From JAKIVR01 sp035933635 (GTDB taxonomy: Archaea; Thermoplasmatota; Thermoplasmata; Lutacidiplasmatales; UBA184), in NCBI GenBank assembly GCA_035933635.1, contig DASYYY010000031.1, positions 186,001 to 250,000 on the forward strand: a DNA stretch of 64,000 nucleotides. Reading direction: 5' to 3'. The position numbers and the translations under genes are program-made. Shown piece by piece: positions 24,408 to 33,086 of this stretch (its first letter is position 1; every line of letters starts with the position of its first letter). The notes under the pieces are model-generated. The model was not told the origin of the DNA, ran no database searches, and worked only from the letters and a program-made list of their open reading frames with translations.

Positions 24408-24598
24408 CCTTCCGGACCCGAGCGCATGCGCGGCTCGGAGCGCCAGGATCCACTCGCGTGCTGGCGGCACGGACGACGTAGGCACGCGCCAGGGGCCCGT
24501 CCGACGATTTGCGTTCGGGACTCCGCCGCCCGAGCCGGGACCGGCCGCCGGAACCCAGGATTCGTCGTCGGGGCCGCGCCCGGCGGAGAGCGCGCGGT

Positions 24599-25459
24599 CT
24601 ACTTCGTACCCCAACCGAGCCAGGGCAGCGCGGGGAACTCGATCGCGTCCGTCCCCTTGAACTTCTCGGCCTCGGCCTGGATATCGGCGTCGACGCGCGC
24701 TCGAACCTCGGCGGGCAAGCCAGAGTACAGGCGCAGGATCGGACCCGCGGTCCCCTGGATGAATTCCCAATACTTGCGCCCGCTCGAAAAGCCGGCGAGG
24801 CGAAGCGGGAACCGGCCCGTTTCCACTCCAGAGAAGCCCGCGGCGGTGAGTGTCGAAGAGAGCCGCTGGGGGTCGGCGAACGCGAAGATCCCGGGTGCAC
24901 TGGGAGCGGGCGTCGGGACCTCGGTGTACCGGCGCAACACCCCCAGGGGGATGGAGAGGAACGGATTCTCCGCCGGAGCTCCCCAGGTGCTGAGCACGAT
25001 GCAAGCGCCCGGGCGGAGTGCGCGATGGACGACGCGCATCGCGGCCACCGGATCGGGCAAGAACATGATGCCCCAACGCATCGTGGCCGCGTCGAACGCG
25101 TCGGCGGGCAGGCCGGCAGATTCGATGTCCGTGACCCGGTACTCGACGTTCGTGACCCCCTGGCTTCGGGCCTTCTCCCGGGCCACTTCGAGCATCGGTT
25201 CGGCCAGATCGAGCCCCAGCACCGATCCCTTCGCCCCGACCTTCGCGGCCAGGCTCAGGGAGGGCTCGCCCGTTCCCGAAGCGAGGTCGAGCACGCGCAT
25301 GCCCGGACCTGCGCCGGAGCGCCGTACGATCTCCTCGGTCACCGGGCCGAACATCTGGATCAACGCCGCATCGTTCGTCCGCCAGCCGGCGGCGGCGGTG
25401 GACCAGGTCTGCCGTTCGCGCTCACGGATCTCGGCGGCGTCCGGTGCGGGCACGCTCAT
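24599..25459 (-). CDS. Class I SAM-dependent methyltransferase (UbiE/COQ5-like)
   Basis: A 286-residue methyltransferase. Seen are a leading RERERQTWSTAAAGW helix, SAM motif I RVLDLASGTGEPSLSLA at about 54-70, acidic VLGLDLAEPMLEVARE, ADAFDAATMRWGIMFL and LRPGACIVLSTW. A C-terminal cap (about 180-280) follows. The pattern fits UbiE/COQ5-type enzymes acting on small hydrophobic substrates, but quinone synthesis genes are not adjacent. A GGATTATCC element about 29 nt upstream of the ATG on the minus strand may be its promoter. Confidence 0.83.
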   Translation of the reverse strand: MSVPAPDAAEIRERERQTWSTAAAGWRTNDAALIQMFGPVTEEIVRRSGAGPGMRVLDLASGTGEPSLSLAAKVGAKGSVLGLDLAEPMLEVAREKARSQGVTNVEYRVTDIESAGLPADAFDAATMRWGIMFLPDPVAAMRVVHRALRPGACIVLSTWGAPAENPFLSIPLGVLRRYTEVPTPAPSAPGIFAFADPQRLSSTLTAAGFSGVETGRFPLRLAGFSSGRKYWEFIQGTAGPILRLYSGLPAEVRARVDADIQAEAEKFKGTDAIEFPALPWLGWGTK

Positions 25460-25570
25460 CGTCGACCCGACGCGCGCGGAGCGGATAATCCGTTGCCGGG
25501 GGCGGGGTGTTCCCGGCCGGGGGGGTGACGACGGGTCGCTCGGCTCGCCGTGCGACGCGGCTGCGCGGAG

Positions 25571-25810
25571 CTACTTGGGGGGCCGTTCCTTCTTCGCGTC
25601 GGCGGCGATCTTGCGCTGCGCGAGCTTGGGCTGTTGGATGTACAGGATCATGGCGTTGGCGTGACCGTGCCCGAGCCCGCAGTCGGTCTTCAGCCACTTC
25701 AGGAGCTCGCCATACTTCGAAAGGCCGAGTCGCTGGGCCTCGCCTTGGTAGTATTCCGGCCCCTTCCCGGTCTTCGCGCGGATGTTGTCGATGTAGGCCT
25801 TGTAGGTCAT
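25571..25810 (-). CDS. DUF4287 domain protein
   Basis: This 79-residue protein matches the DUF4287 family: MTYKAYIDNIRAKTGKGPEY at the start and the highly typical LKTDCGLGHGHANAMILYI in the middle. It is often found in bacteria and archaea as a stand-alone protein or next to other stress or AraC-type regulators; its function is unknown. The C-terminus is Lys/Ala-rich. It is transcribed with the same polarity as the AbiE pair upstream, with a gap of about 105 bp. Confidence 0.85.
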   Translation of the reverse strand: MTYKAYIDNIRAKTGKGPEYYQGEAQRLGLSKYGELLKWLKTDCGLGHGHANAMILYIQQPKLAQRKIAADAKKERPPK

Positions 25811-25915
25811 CGCCGACTCCCCCGAGGAGACGCTCCCGTATGGAGATACGCTACGTCGAGCCCGGGCCCATCGGCCGATCGGTCTCCTCGGAGCCGACGC
25901 GTGCGCCGCCCCGCG

Positions 25916-26785
25916 TCAGCGGTACGCCTCCAACCGCCGATCGAAGGCTGCGCGCAGCGCATGGCGGCGAACGTCCCCGATGAGTTCCACTTCGAAGGGC
26001 GTGAGGTCGCGTAGGAACGCGAACCGCCGCCCCGCGTCGGCCACCACGCGATTCCAATCTTGACGACGGGCCCGCCCGATCAGACGTTCGAGGTCGGGCC
26101 ATTCGCGTCGCCCTCGGGCGAGTGTCGTCAGGATCCGGTCGGGTTCGAACGCCTCCCGGTCGTTCCATAGTTTCCCGACGGCGAGCAACCGGACGAGCGG
26201 CTCGTCGAACCCCTTGCGACCGTACCGAGCGGCGTCGTAGAGGTCGCGCTCCGTGGCCCGCTGCTGGATGGCCCGCAGCTTCTCGGCCAGCGACTCCTCC
26301 ACGCGCAGGCACGGGATCTCCGGCGGCCGGAACGGTAGCGCTGTGAAGTACGGTTGCGGGAGCGGTGCCCACCGCCGTGCGGGCAGGAACGTCGGCTCGC
26401 GGTAGCTGATCTCGAGTCGGAACTCACCTTCGTCCCATGCGTGCCGGTAGCCGACCCGGCACGCCCAGTTCCGCCGGGCGGTGCGGTACGGCTCGACGAT
26501 CGAGAACTGGACGCCATGGTGCGCATCAGCGAAGCAGGTTCCGAGCGGCGGCTCCGGATCCTCCGGTAGACCGGCGTTCGTGAAGTCGAGGTCCTCGCTC
26601 AGGCGGCCGACATCGCCCGTGACCATCAACCGCAGGTAGGTCCCGCCTTTGAACACCAGTTGATCGAGGACGCCACCGTCGTGCAGCGCATCGAGCGCGT
26701 AGAGGAGTACGGCCTCCTGCTGGGCGATATGCAGGTCCACCCCCATGCGGTCGGCGAAACGGTTCGCCTCCGTCCGCGGGATCAA
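25916..26785 (-). CDS. AbiEii-type nucleotidyltransferase toxin
   Basis: A 289-residue protein of the nucleotidyltransferase AbiEii/AbiGii family. The active-site stretch FKGGTYLRLM then GRLSEDLDFT (about 45-69) gives the GG/S pair and two Asp residues of the minimal nucleotidyltransferase fold. SLAEKLRAIQQRATERDLYD is the downstream helix with the Lys and Arg-D-x-Y-D motif typical of AbiEii. The TTG at 26785 overlaps the antitoxin stop (TTGA) and was preferred to an internal ATG 13 codons later. With its partner it forms a type IV toxin-antitoxin or phage-abortive system. Confidence 0.88.
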   Translation of the reverse strand: MIPRTEANRFADRMGVDLHIAQQEAVLLYALDALHDGGVLDQLVFKGGTYLRLMVTGDVGRLSEDLDFTNAGLPEDPEPPLGTCFADAHHGVQFSIVEPYRTARRNWACRVGYRHAWDEGEFRLEISYREPTFLPARRWAPLPQPYFTALPFRPPEIPCLRVEESLAEKLRAIQQRATERDLYDAARYGRKGFDEPLVRLLAVGKLWNDREAFEPDRILTTLARGRREWPDLERLIGRARRQDWNRVVADAGRRFAFLRDLTPFEVELIGDVRRHALRAAFDRRLEAYR

Positions 26786-27609
26786 CGGATGTCCACCTCG
26801 GACCGGAGCCGGCGCCCGGGGACGTTCTCGATGACGTGCCAGCGACGGTCGTGCGGACCCCGCCGGCCAAACTCCTTCGGAGGCCCGAGGGGGACGTAGG
26901 GATCCCCGGGCCGGGCCCGCGTCGCACGGATCCAGGCCGGGGGGGGTCGGGAGGATGGGGCGTACCGCTCCACGAGATGGCCGAGGCGCAGTGCCAGGCT
27001 GCGGGACCGGAACCGACGGAGGTAGCGCTCGACCCTCGCCCATCGAAGCCGACCCCCGGCACTGTGCAGCACCTGCACGACCCCCCCGAGGCCCCCGGAG
27101 AGCTCCGGACGGCGAAGACAGTCGAGCAGCGTCCGCTCCGCGTCGCTGACCACGATCGGTTCGCCCCGCCGCTGCAGCCGGCGCAGCCCGAAGAAGTGAC
27201 GCGCGGGCACCGACACGATCCGGAACTCCACCCCTTGGACGGTGCGGACTCCGCTGCGACCGGTGGAAGCGACGTAGTAGATGCGACTCGCCTGCGGGAG
27301 CAGGCCGAGGAGTTCGGCGGCCGTCGCGAACCCGAAGTAGTACGGCGCGGCGAGCCGCCGGCCCAGACGCAATGGGTCGGTCTCCCGTGTAGGGATCGGG
27401 CCGCGGCCGCTGGGCTGGAGCAGGTACCGACCGGGGCCGATGCGGACGAGCCACCCCTTGTGGACGAGCCCGTGGGCCAGCTTACGGGCATATCCGGAGG
27501 AGACCCGCGCGCGCCGCCGGATCTCCTCGAGGTTGACCTCGAGGACCAACTCGGCTTCGAGCGCGAGGATTACCCCTGCCTCCGCTCGGGAGAGGGTCCG
27601 CACGTCCAC
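26782..27609 (-). CDS. AbiEi-type antitoxin/transcription regulator
   Basis: This 275-residue protein pairs with AbiEii. An N-terminal winged helix (about 25-70: LEEIRRRARVSSGYARKLAH, then VRIGPGRYLL) is followed by the AbiEi C-terminal domain (YYFGFATAAELLGLL, SDAERTLLDCLRRPEL). In AbiE systems the antitoxin both neutralises the toxin and represses the operon. The GTG at 27609 is the most plausible start. An inverted repeat overlapping a TATA-like element lies 28-48 bp upstream, which fits autoregulation. Confidence 0.85.
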   Translation of the reverse strand: MDVRTLSRAEAGVILALEAELVLEVNLEEIRRRARVSSGYARKLAHGLVHKGWLVRIGPGRYLLQPSGRGPIPTRETDPLRLGRRLAAPYYFGFATAAELLGLLPQASRIYYVASTGRSGVRTVQGVEFRIVSVPARHFFGLRRLQRRGEPIVVSDAERTLLDCLRRPELSGGLGGVVQVLHSAGGRLRWARVERYLRRFRSRSLALRLGHLVERYAPSSRPPPAWIRATRARPGDPYVPLGPPKEFGRRGPHDRRWHVIENVPGRRLRSEVDIR

Positions 27610-27636
27610 GCAAGGCCATGTGTTAGCAATGTGATT

Positions 27637-27657
27637 AAGTTACTTATTTGGTAACTT
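27637..27657 (-). promoter_or_regulatory. Inverted-repeat operator over the TATA box of the AbiE operon
   Basis: The plus strand reads AAGTTAC, seven AT-rich bases, then GTAACTT: perfect 7-bp arms. The minus-strand TATA-like ACCAAATAAG lies inside it, 28-48 bp before the AbiEi start. The arms would suit a dimeric or tandem winged-helix binder such as AbiEi. The palindrome is seen directly; its role is inferred. Confidence 0.6.
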
Positions 27658-27722
27658 TCACGCAGTTATCTCAGACCCAGTGGGGGCGGAGGGAGCGAGC
27701 GCGTTTCGAAGGCACGGGTTCG

Positions 27723-28124
27723 CTACGACGTCTTCATCGATCCGCGACGGAAGGTACCCTTGGACCCCGCGAGACCCATCCGCTCCTCGATGAGCTCGCG
27801 GAGCACCGCCGCGTTGGAACCCTCCGCCTCCCGCGCGGAGAACACCAACGTGACCTGGCCCTCTACGGCCTCGTGGGCGAGACGGTCGATCTCGGGCCCG
27901 TAGCGCGCGAGTTCCTCGCGGTACCGGCGGCGGAACTGCGGAAAGCGTTCGAGTTCGTGGTGGTACCACACTCGAAGTTCGTTCGAGGGGGACAGCTCCT
28001 TCAGCCAGGCGTCCAGCCGAAGCACATCCTTGCGGATCCCCCGGGGCCACAGGCGGTCGACGAGGTATCTCCGGCCATCGTCGGGCGCCGCCGCATCGTA
28101 GGCGCGCTTGAGCTGGATGCCCAT
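27723..28124 (-). CDS. DUF488 family protein
   Basis: A 133-residue protein matching DUF488: KRAYDAAAPDDGRRYLVDRL then WPRGIRKDVLRLDAWLKELS near the N-terminus, with WYHHELERFPQFRRRYREEL in the middle, a nearly invariant part of the family. Function is unknown; members are common as small stress-associated proteins. It may be cotranscribed with nothing here: the AbiE operon starts downstream with its own promoter, and the divergent VOC gene lies upstream. Confidence 0.88.
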   Translation of the reverse strand: MGIQLKRAYDAAAPDDGRRYLVDRLWPRGIRKDVLRLDAWLKELSPSNELRVWYHHELERFPQFRRRYREELARYGPEIDRLAHEAVEGQVTLVFSAREAEGSNAAVLRELIEERMGLAGSKGTFRRGSMKTS

Positions 28125-28250
28125 CGAGCGCTCCTCCCTCGGGTCGCCCCCTGCGGACGGTCGGTCGATCCCCAGAGTCTAGATAACCCCGGCTCGGTTC
28201 GGCCCTTACGGTCGCCGGCGTCGAGGGTGACCGAAACGAGGTGGTTACCG

Positions 28251-28655
28251 ATGGCAGGCAAGCCCACAATCGCAACCCTGGTGCCGATCCGCAACATGAA
28301 CCGGGCCCTCCGGTTCTATACGAAGACGCTCGGAGGCAAGCTCACCATGCGTGGCACCGGCGCGATGAAGGACATGTGGGCGTCGGTGCGCCTCGCCAAG
28401 AGCGAAGTGTGGCTCATCGCGCCGGGGGCGCGGGAGAAGCGCAAGCTCGCCTACACGACGTTCATCGTCCCCAACATCAAGCGGTTCGTCGCAGGGCTGC
28501 AGCGCAAGGGCGTGAAGTTCGACAAGGCCGAGCGCATGGGCCCGAGCACCCGGATCGAAGGCCCCATCGCCTTCGAGTCCTTCGGAGCCTCGGCGTTCTT
28601 CAAGGACCCGGAGGGGAACCTTTGGATGGTCTGGCAGAACATGCCCGACAGCTGA
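28251..28655 (+). CDS. VOC family protein (glyoxalase-like)
   Basis: This 134-residue protein shows two VOC modules: TLVPIRNMNRALRFYTKTLG at the start, and ASAFFKDPEGNLWMVWQN at the end. The sequence between (SEVWLIAPGAREKRKLAYTT) forms the central strands. The expected Glu metal ligand of the C-terminal module appears in the EGNLWM region, but the His/Gln ligands are not clear, so enzyme activity is uncertain. It is divergent from DUF488 and convergent with the GNAT gene. Confidence 0.82.
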   Translation: MAGKPTIATLVPIRNMNRALRFYTKTLGGKLTMRGTGAMKDMWASVRLAKSEVWLIAPGAREKRKLAYTTFIVPNIKRFVAGLQRKGVKFDKAERMGPSTRIEGPIAFESFGASAFFKDPEGNLWMVWQNMPDS

Positions 28656-28686
28656 ACCGTTCGGACGAACGGCCGCCCCGATCGCG

Positions 28687-29160
28687 TTAGACGATCGGCT
28701 TCTCCATCATGACGTTCGTCGTGATGAACCCGATCCGCTCGTAGAGCGCCATCGCCGCGAGATTGTCGCCGAAAACGTGCAGGAGGATCCGCCCCGCGCC
28801 GTGCTGACGCGCTGCGGGTTCGAGCAAGGCGAACGTTTCGCGCGCGTACCCACGTCGGCGATGCGCTTCATCGATCCCCACCCAATAGACGTAGAGGTCG
28901 GTTCGGGGACCCTCGTGCCGGAAGGCGTACCATAGTTCCCCCACCCGCTCCCCGCGGGGCTCGGCGCGGATAGTGAAGAAGAAATGTTCCGGTGTCCGAA
29001 GCCCGTTCGGGAGCAACTGGGCATGCTCCTGCCGCGATCGCCCCAGTGCTTCCTCCTCGTTCCAGTTGCCGGCACGGACGTGTTGCCGGGCGTAGTCGGG
29101 GATCGAGTGTTCGAGCCATTGGTCGAACTCCGCCTCGGTCATCGGCGCGAGAAGCACCAT
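28687..29160 (-). CDS. GNAT family N-acetyltransferase
   Basis: A 157-residue acetyltransferase. The acetyl-CoA motif A is WVGIDEAHRRRGYARETFAL (about 93-112), with the R-R-x-G-Y-A loop for pyrophosphate binding. Motif B follows as LHVFGDNLAAMALYERIGF, and the C-terminal TTNVMMEK strand completes the fold. The N-terminal half (DQWLEHSIPDYARQHVRAGN) matches the wider group of GNATs annotated as acting on amino groups; the substrate is unknown. ATG 29160 was chosen; an internal ATG six codons later is also possible. Confidence 0.87.
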   Translation of the reverse strand: MVLLAPMTEAEFDQWLEHSIPDYARQHVRAGNWNEEEALGRSRQEHAQLLPNGLRTPEHFFFTIRAEPRGERVGELWYAFRHEGPRTDLYVYWVGIDEAHRRRGYARETFALLEPAARQHGAGRILLHVFGDNLAAMALYERIGFITTNVMMEKPIV

Positions 29161-29356
29161 GGACCTCCCCCTATCGGGGCACGCGGAAAAGCGTCGCCGA
29201 GGACAGCGCCACCCCCTCCGTCCGCCGGTCGAGAGTGCGGCGGCGCTCCACGAGCGCGCAGTCTCGGCGTGGAGGGACGGCAACTCGCCGCGAGTTCGCG
29301 AAATCCCCTCCCAAACATTTAATTCGATGAATGCGCACAAATGCAGATGCATCCTC

Positions 29357-31456
29357 ATGCTCGGACACCGCGGACACCGCTCGGTCGACCGGAGTCGAAC
29401 GGGGGCCGCGCCCGCGCTCGCCGCGACACTGGCGGTCGGTGTGCTGCTCCTCATCGCCCCGGATCTGTCCCTGAGCCTGCCGCGCGCTCCATCCCTGGGC
29501 GCGATTCCTCCGTCTCCGACACCTACGGACGCCCGTGCGGACCACCCGCTCCTCGTCGCGGTCGCCTCGGCCCCTGCGGCCGTCCACCCGAGCGCGATGG
29601 TACTGGGGCAATCGGCCGTGACGCCGTCGGCGATCAGCCTCAATTGGACCGCGGTGACCGCCTTCGTATTCGGTAGCTACACGGTCTCCTACTCGACCAA
29701 CGGCTCCGGCGGGCCGTGGACCAGTGCCGGCGTCCTGACCAGCCAATCCACCACACGACTCGCCGTGGCGGGACTCTCGCCCGGCGCGACCTATTGGTGG
29801 GAGGTGGTCGCCTCCTACTGGGGAGGCAGCAGCACGAGCAACGTCTTGATGCAGGCCCAGCCAACGCTGGCCTACCTCAACTACACCTACCTGTCGGCCA
29901 GCCAGGCCCAGATCAACTGGACGAACAACGCCACCTACGGTGGACTGATCTCCTTCGATGCCTACAGCGTGTACGAGGCCGTCGGGACCGCCGCACCCAC
30001 GCTGCTCAAGAACCTGACCAACGTCGACACGCGGACCTACACGGTCTCCGGGTTGAGCTCGGGGACCAGCTACCGCTTCTTCCTCAACACTTCCGACTGT
30101 TACTCCGGCTGCGGAGCGGCCGGCGCACTGCTGAGCATCACCGAATCGAACGCGGTCACCCTCGGGACGCCGCTACCGCTCCTGGCCTCCGTTTCGGCCA
30201 CCCGGCCCGTGGTGGACATCGGCGAGCTCGACTTCTACACCTGCACGCCTTCCGGCGGGCAGTCCCCCTTCAGCTTCTCCTGGATGTTCGGCTCCGGCAA
30301 CTACACGAACGGGACGGGCAGCGAGAGCCACGCGTTCGCGGCCAATGGCAGCCAGATCGTCAGCTGCCTCGTCCTCGATGCGACCCACACCCGCTCGAGC
30401 GCGGCCACGACGATCGTGGTGAACACCGATCCGGTGCTCAACGCCAACGCGAACCGGACGACGGCCGACATCAACCAGCTCATCGGGTTCAGCTGCTCGG
30501 CCCAGGGCGGGACCAGCGCCTACACCCTGGCCTGGGCCTTCGGCGACGGGTCCGAGGAGGGCTCCCCCACCGGATTGTCGAGCCACTCCTACACGGGTGC
30601 GGCCCAGTACATCCCGACGTGCACCGTGCAGGACGGGGCGGGCGTCCAGGCGGCACGGTCCTTCGCGCTGCTCGTCAGCCCGGCGCTCCAGACCAGGGCG
30701 GGCGCAAGCGCCGCCGCCGTCGCCCCGGGCACGTCGGTCGCCTTCAGCTCCACCCCCGCGAACGGCTCCGGAGTCTACAGCAACTACACCTGGGAGTTCG
30801 GCGACGGCCAGGAAGGCTACACGGCCCAACCGGGCCATACCTACGCCAATCCCGGCGCCTACACCGCGCAGCTCCGCGTCACGGACTCGAACGGGGGCTC
30901 CGCCACGGCGACGGTCGCGGTCCAGGTCTCGAGCATCGTCGTCACCCTCGGCACGCTCCCGTCCTCGGCCCACACCGGAGACGCGGTGACCTTCACCGTG
31001 GGCGCGAGCGGCGGCGCGGGCGCCCCGTTCAACTACACTTGGGAATTCGGCGACGGGTCGGTCGGTTTCGGCGCGACCGTCCACCACCACTACACCAAGA
31101 CCGGCGTCTACAGCCCATCGGTCCAGGTGACCGACCACCTCGGGGCCGCCGTCCATGCGTCGGCCGGGACGCTGCAGGTGGCGCTGCCTCCTCCACCGTA
31201 CAATTTCTTCACCGGGCCCGTGATCCTCGCGATCGCGGCCCTCGTCGGGGCGGCGCTCGCCATCGGCGCGTTCTGGTATCGGCGCCGGCCGGACGAGAGG
31301 CTGAAGCGGAACTTCGCCGGCTACGTCCCGCCCGCCGACCCCTCCAAGACGGTCCAGGGCGTCAAGCTCTGCCGGACGTGCGGCACGGCCAACCTCCCGA
31401 TCCGGGAGTCCTGCGCGAACTGCGGAGCCGGCCTACCGCGGAATCCGATCCACTAG
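29357..31456 (+). CDS. Surface protein with FN3 and PKD domains, TM helix and cytosolic zinc ribbon
   Basis: A 699-residue protein anchored in the membrane. A signal or anchor helix lies at about 17-36. FN3-like domains span about 82-270 (NWTAVTAFVFGSYTVSYST, GATYWWEVVASYW), then four PKD-type repeats, two with WEFGDG and one with WAFGDG, span about 272-620. A TM helix (VILAIAALVGAALAIGAFWY) and a basic tail follow. The tail ends with a zinc ribbon of four cysteines (C672, C675, C686, C689). FN3/PKD parts suit carbohydrate or protein binding outside the cell. ATG 29357 fits an ACATTTAAT box near 29317; ATG 29327 is an alternative. Confidence 0.78.
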   Translation: MLGHRGHRSVDRSRTGAAPALAATLAVGVLLLIAPDLSLSLPRAPSLGAIPPSPTPTDARADHPLLVAVASAPAAVHPSAMVLGQSAVTPSAISLNWTAVTAFVFGSYTVSYSTNGSGGPWTSAGVLTSQSTTRLAVAGLSPGATYWWEVVASYWGGSSTSNVLMQAQPTLAYLNYTYLSASQAQINWTNNATYGGLISFDAYSVYEAVGTAAPTLLKNLTNVDTRTYTVSGLSSGTSYRFFLNTSDCYSGCGAAGALLSITESNAVTLGTPLPLLASVSATRPVVDIGELDFYTCTPSGGQSPFSFSWMFGSGNYTNGTGSESHAFAANGSQIVSCLVLDATHTRSSAATTIVVNTDPVLNANANRTTADINQLIGFSCSAQGGTSAYTLAWAFGDGSEEGSPTGLSSHSYTGAAQYIPTCTVQDGAGVQAARSFALLVSPALQTRAGASAAAVAPGTSVAFSSTPANGSGVYSNYTWEFGDGQEGYTAQPGHTYANPGAYTAQLRVTDSNGGSATATVAVQVSSIVVTLGTLPSSAHTGDAVTFTVGASGGAGAPFNYTWEFGDGSVGFGATVHHHYTKTGVYSPSVQVTDHLGAAVHASAGTLQVALPPPPYNFFTGPVILAIAALVGAALAIGAFWYRRRPDERLKRNFAGYVPPADPSKTVQGVKLCRTCGTANLPIRESCANCGAGLPRNPIH

Positions 31457-31474
31457 CCCGGCCCGCCGGGGGGA

Positions 31475-31924
31475 CTAGACGTCCAACGCCGAGGCGTCGC
31501 CCATCCACTCCTTCGGGCGCTCGATCTTCGGACGGACCGACTCGATCCGGTCGTAGGCCTCGTCGAGGGACATTCCCTCGAAGCGGTGCAGGTACCAGGC
31601 TCCGCCCAGAGGTCCCCGCCGGATACCGTGGCCGCAGAACACCAGCACGGGCTGGCCGTCCCCGTGCGCCCGGTGCATGAGGTCGGCGACCTTCTCGAGG
31701 TTCGCCACCTTGGGGACCTCCTTGTCCCCATCGTAGATCGCCACGTGGACGGCGCCGGGCAGCTCGTCGAGCTCCGTGGGGCGTTCGTCCAATACGCAAA
31801 ACCGGGCTCCGCGGAACTTCTCGGCGTCCCCCCAGCCTCCCACGAAGACACCGGGTACGACCTCGCTGGGGGAGGCGGCGCGGGAGCCGGCGGAGGACTT
31901 CTTCGAACTCTTGACGGGCGTCAT
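31475..31924 (-). CDS. Dual-specificity phosphatase-like protein
   Basis: This 149-residue protein has a PTP-like layout: an early GVFVGGWGDAEKF, a central VHVAIYDGD and the LVFCGHGIRRGPL loop, where Cys-x5-Arg (CGHGIRR) fits the catalytic P-loop of cysteine phosphatases. The usual HC start of the loop is FC here, and the Ser/Thr after Arg is Gly. It may be an active low-similarity dual-specificity phosphatase or a derived form. The first 20 residues are Ser/Lys-rich. A CTACTTATC box precedes the ATG at the leaderless distance. Confidence 0.6.
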   Translation of the reverse strand: MTPVKSSKKSSAGSRAASPSEVVPGVFVGGWGDAEKFRGARFCVLDERPTELDELPGAVHVAIYDGDKEVPKVANLEKVADLMHRAHGDGQPVLVFCGHGIRRGPLGGAWYLHRFEGMSLDEAYDRIESVRPKIERPKEWMGDASALDV

Positions 31925-31946
31925 GGAGCCTACGACGGGCCCGGGC

Positions 31947-31955
31947 GATAAGTAG
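31947..31955 (-). promoter_or_regulatory. TATA-like box of the phosphatase-like gene
   Basis: On the minus strand this reads CTACTTATC, identical to the box before the pilin gene, and its centre is 27 nt from the ATG at 31924. The same spacing suggests leaderless initiation. Confidence 0.5.
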
Positions 31956-32039
31956 CCGCCGGGGACTGGAACAGTGTCCGAGTGACTTATTCTGCCGGGA
32001 GCGGTCGGCGTCTTCGCCCGTCGGGCGGAGGATCATCTC

Positions 32040-33086
32040 GTGCGCGTGGCGCCGGAGGTGCAACTGAGCCCGGAAGAGCGATCGCGGCTTCAGGCGATGG
32101 CCGGGGGTCCCCGCAACTCCGCGCGGGCGCGCCGAGCCCGCTACGTGCTGGCGGCCTCGCAGGGGCTGGAGAACCAGGCGATCGCACGTGCGGAGGGCGT
32201 GAGCCGGCTCACCGTCGCCCGCTGGAGGCTGCGGTTCCTCCGCTCGCGTCTCGCAGGCCTCTCCGATCAGCCACGACCGGCCCTCAGTGCACGGTGGATC
32301 CCGGAGGAGACTGTCCGGCGGATCGTTCGGACCACGATGGCCGGCCGATCCGATCGCCGGGGACCGTGGAGCACGCGGGCGCTCGCCGCCGCCTGCGGCG
32401 TGAGCCACATGACCGTCCGGCGAGTCTGGCGCGCCTACCACCTGCGTCCGCTCCGGGTCGGCAACCTGCCGTTCCGGCCGGATCCCGTGATCCCGTGGGT
32501 GCCCCGCGATGTCGTCGGCCTGTTTCTACGCCCACCCCAGGCGGCCCTGGTCTTCTCCCTCGGGCCCTCGAGCGAGCTCCTTCGGCGACCGACGCCGGAG
32601 CGGTCGGAGGTATCCTTCCCGGCGATGCTACCGGCCGCGCGGCAGGACCACCCACCGATCGAGTCGACCCGCAGCGGCCCGAAGGGACACCCCTCCGAGT
32701 TCCCCCGATTCTTGGGGGCTCTGGAGCGCCAGGTCGCCGCAGAGCTCCCGCTCCGCATCCTCGCCACCGGTTCGCATCTCACCGAAGCATCGTTCGTCGA
32801 GCGCTGGCAGGTTCATCGACCGGAGGTCAGCCTGGTGCACGTTCCGCATTGGGCGACGTGGAAGGAGCGCGCGGTCCGGGAGTTGCGCGCGACGGGCCAG
32901 CCCTCGGCCCGACCCCACCAGACCAAGACCCGGGGGGAGGCGTTGCGCTCGATCGCCCTGTTCCTCGGGGACTACCCGATCGACGGCGCGCCGTTCGAGT
33001 GGCTCGCCCCGGCCCGCGCGGCCGGGACGGGCGCCGCAGCGTACCGGTTACGTTACGATCTCGCTGTTACGGGCCACCCCGGGTTC
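32040..33086 (+). pseudogene. IS630-family transposase-derived reading frame, catalytic residues lost
   Basis: Starting at a GTG with GGAGGA nearby, the frame has the two IS630-type helix-turn-helix parts (LSPEERSRLQAMAGG, NQAIARAEGVSRLTVARWRL; then ALAAACGVSHMTVRRVW) and the DVVGLFLRPPQAALV strand. Yet the first catalytic Asp region (VDEKSQ in active members) reads SLGPSSE, the second (VDNYATH) reads LATGSHLT, and the third (NQVERWF) reads KERAVREL. All three acids seem gone. There is no stop before the next gene: the same frame runs on to 34238. No terminal inverted repeats were noticed. It may be a decayed or domesticated transposase; residue matches are from memory of the family. Confidence 0.65.

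Noticed and set aside
32040..33086. Active insertion sequence
   Set aside because: Catalytic acids are missing and no terminal inverted repeats or target duplications were seen.
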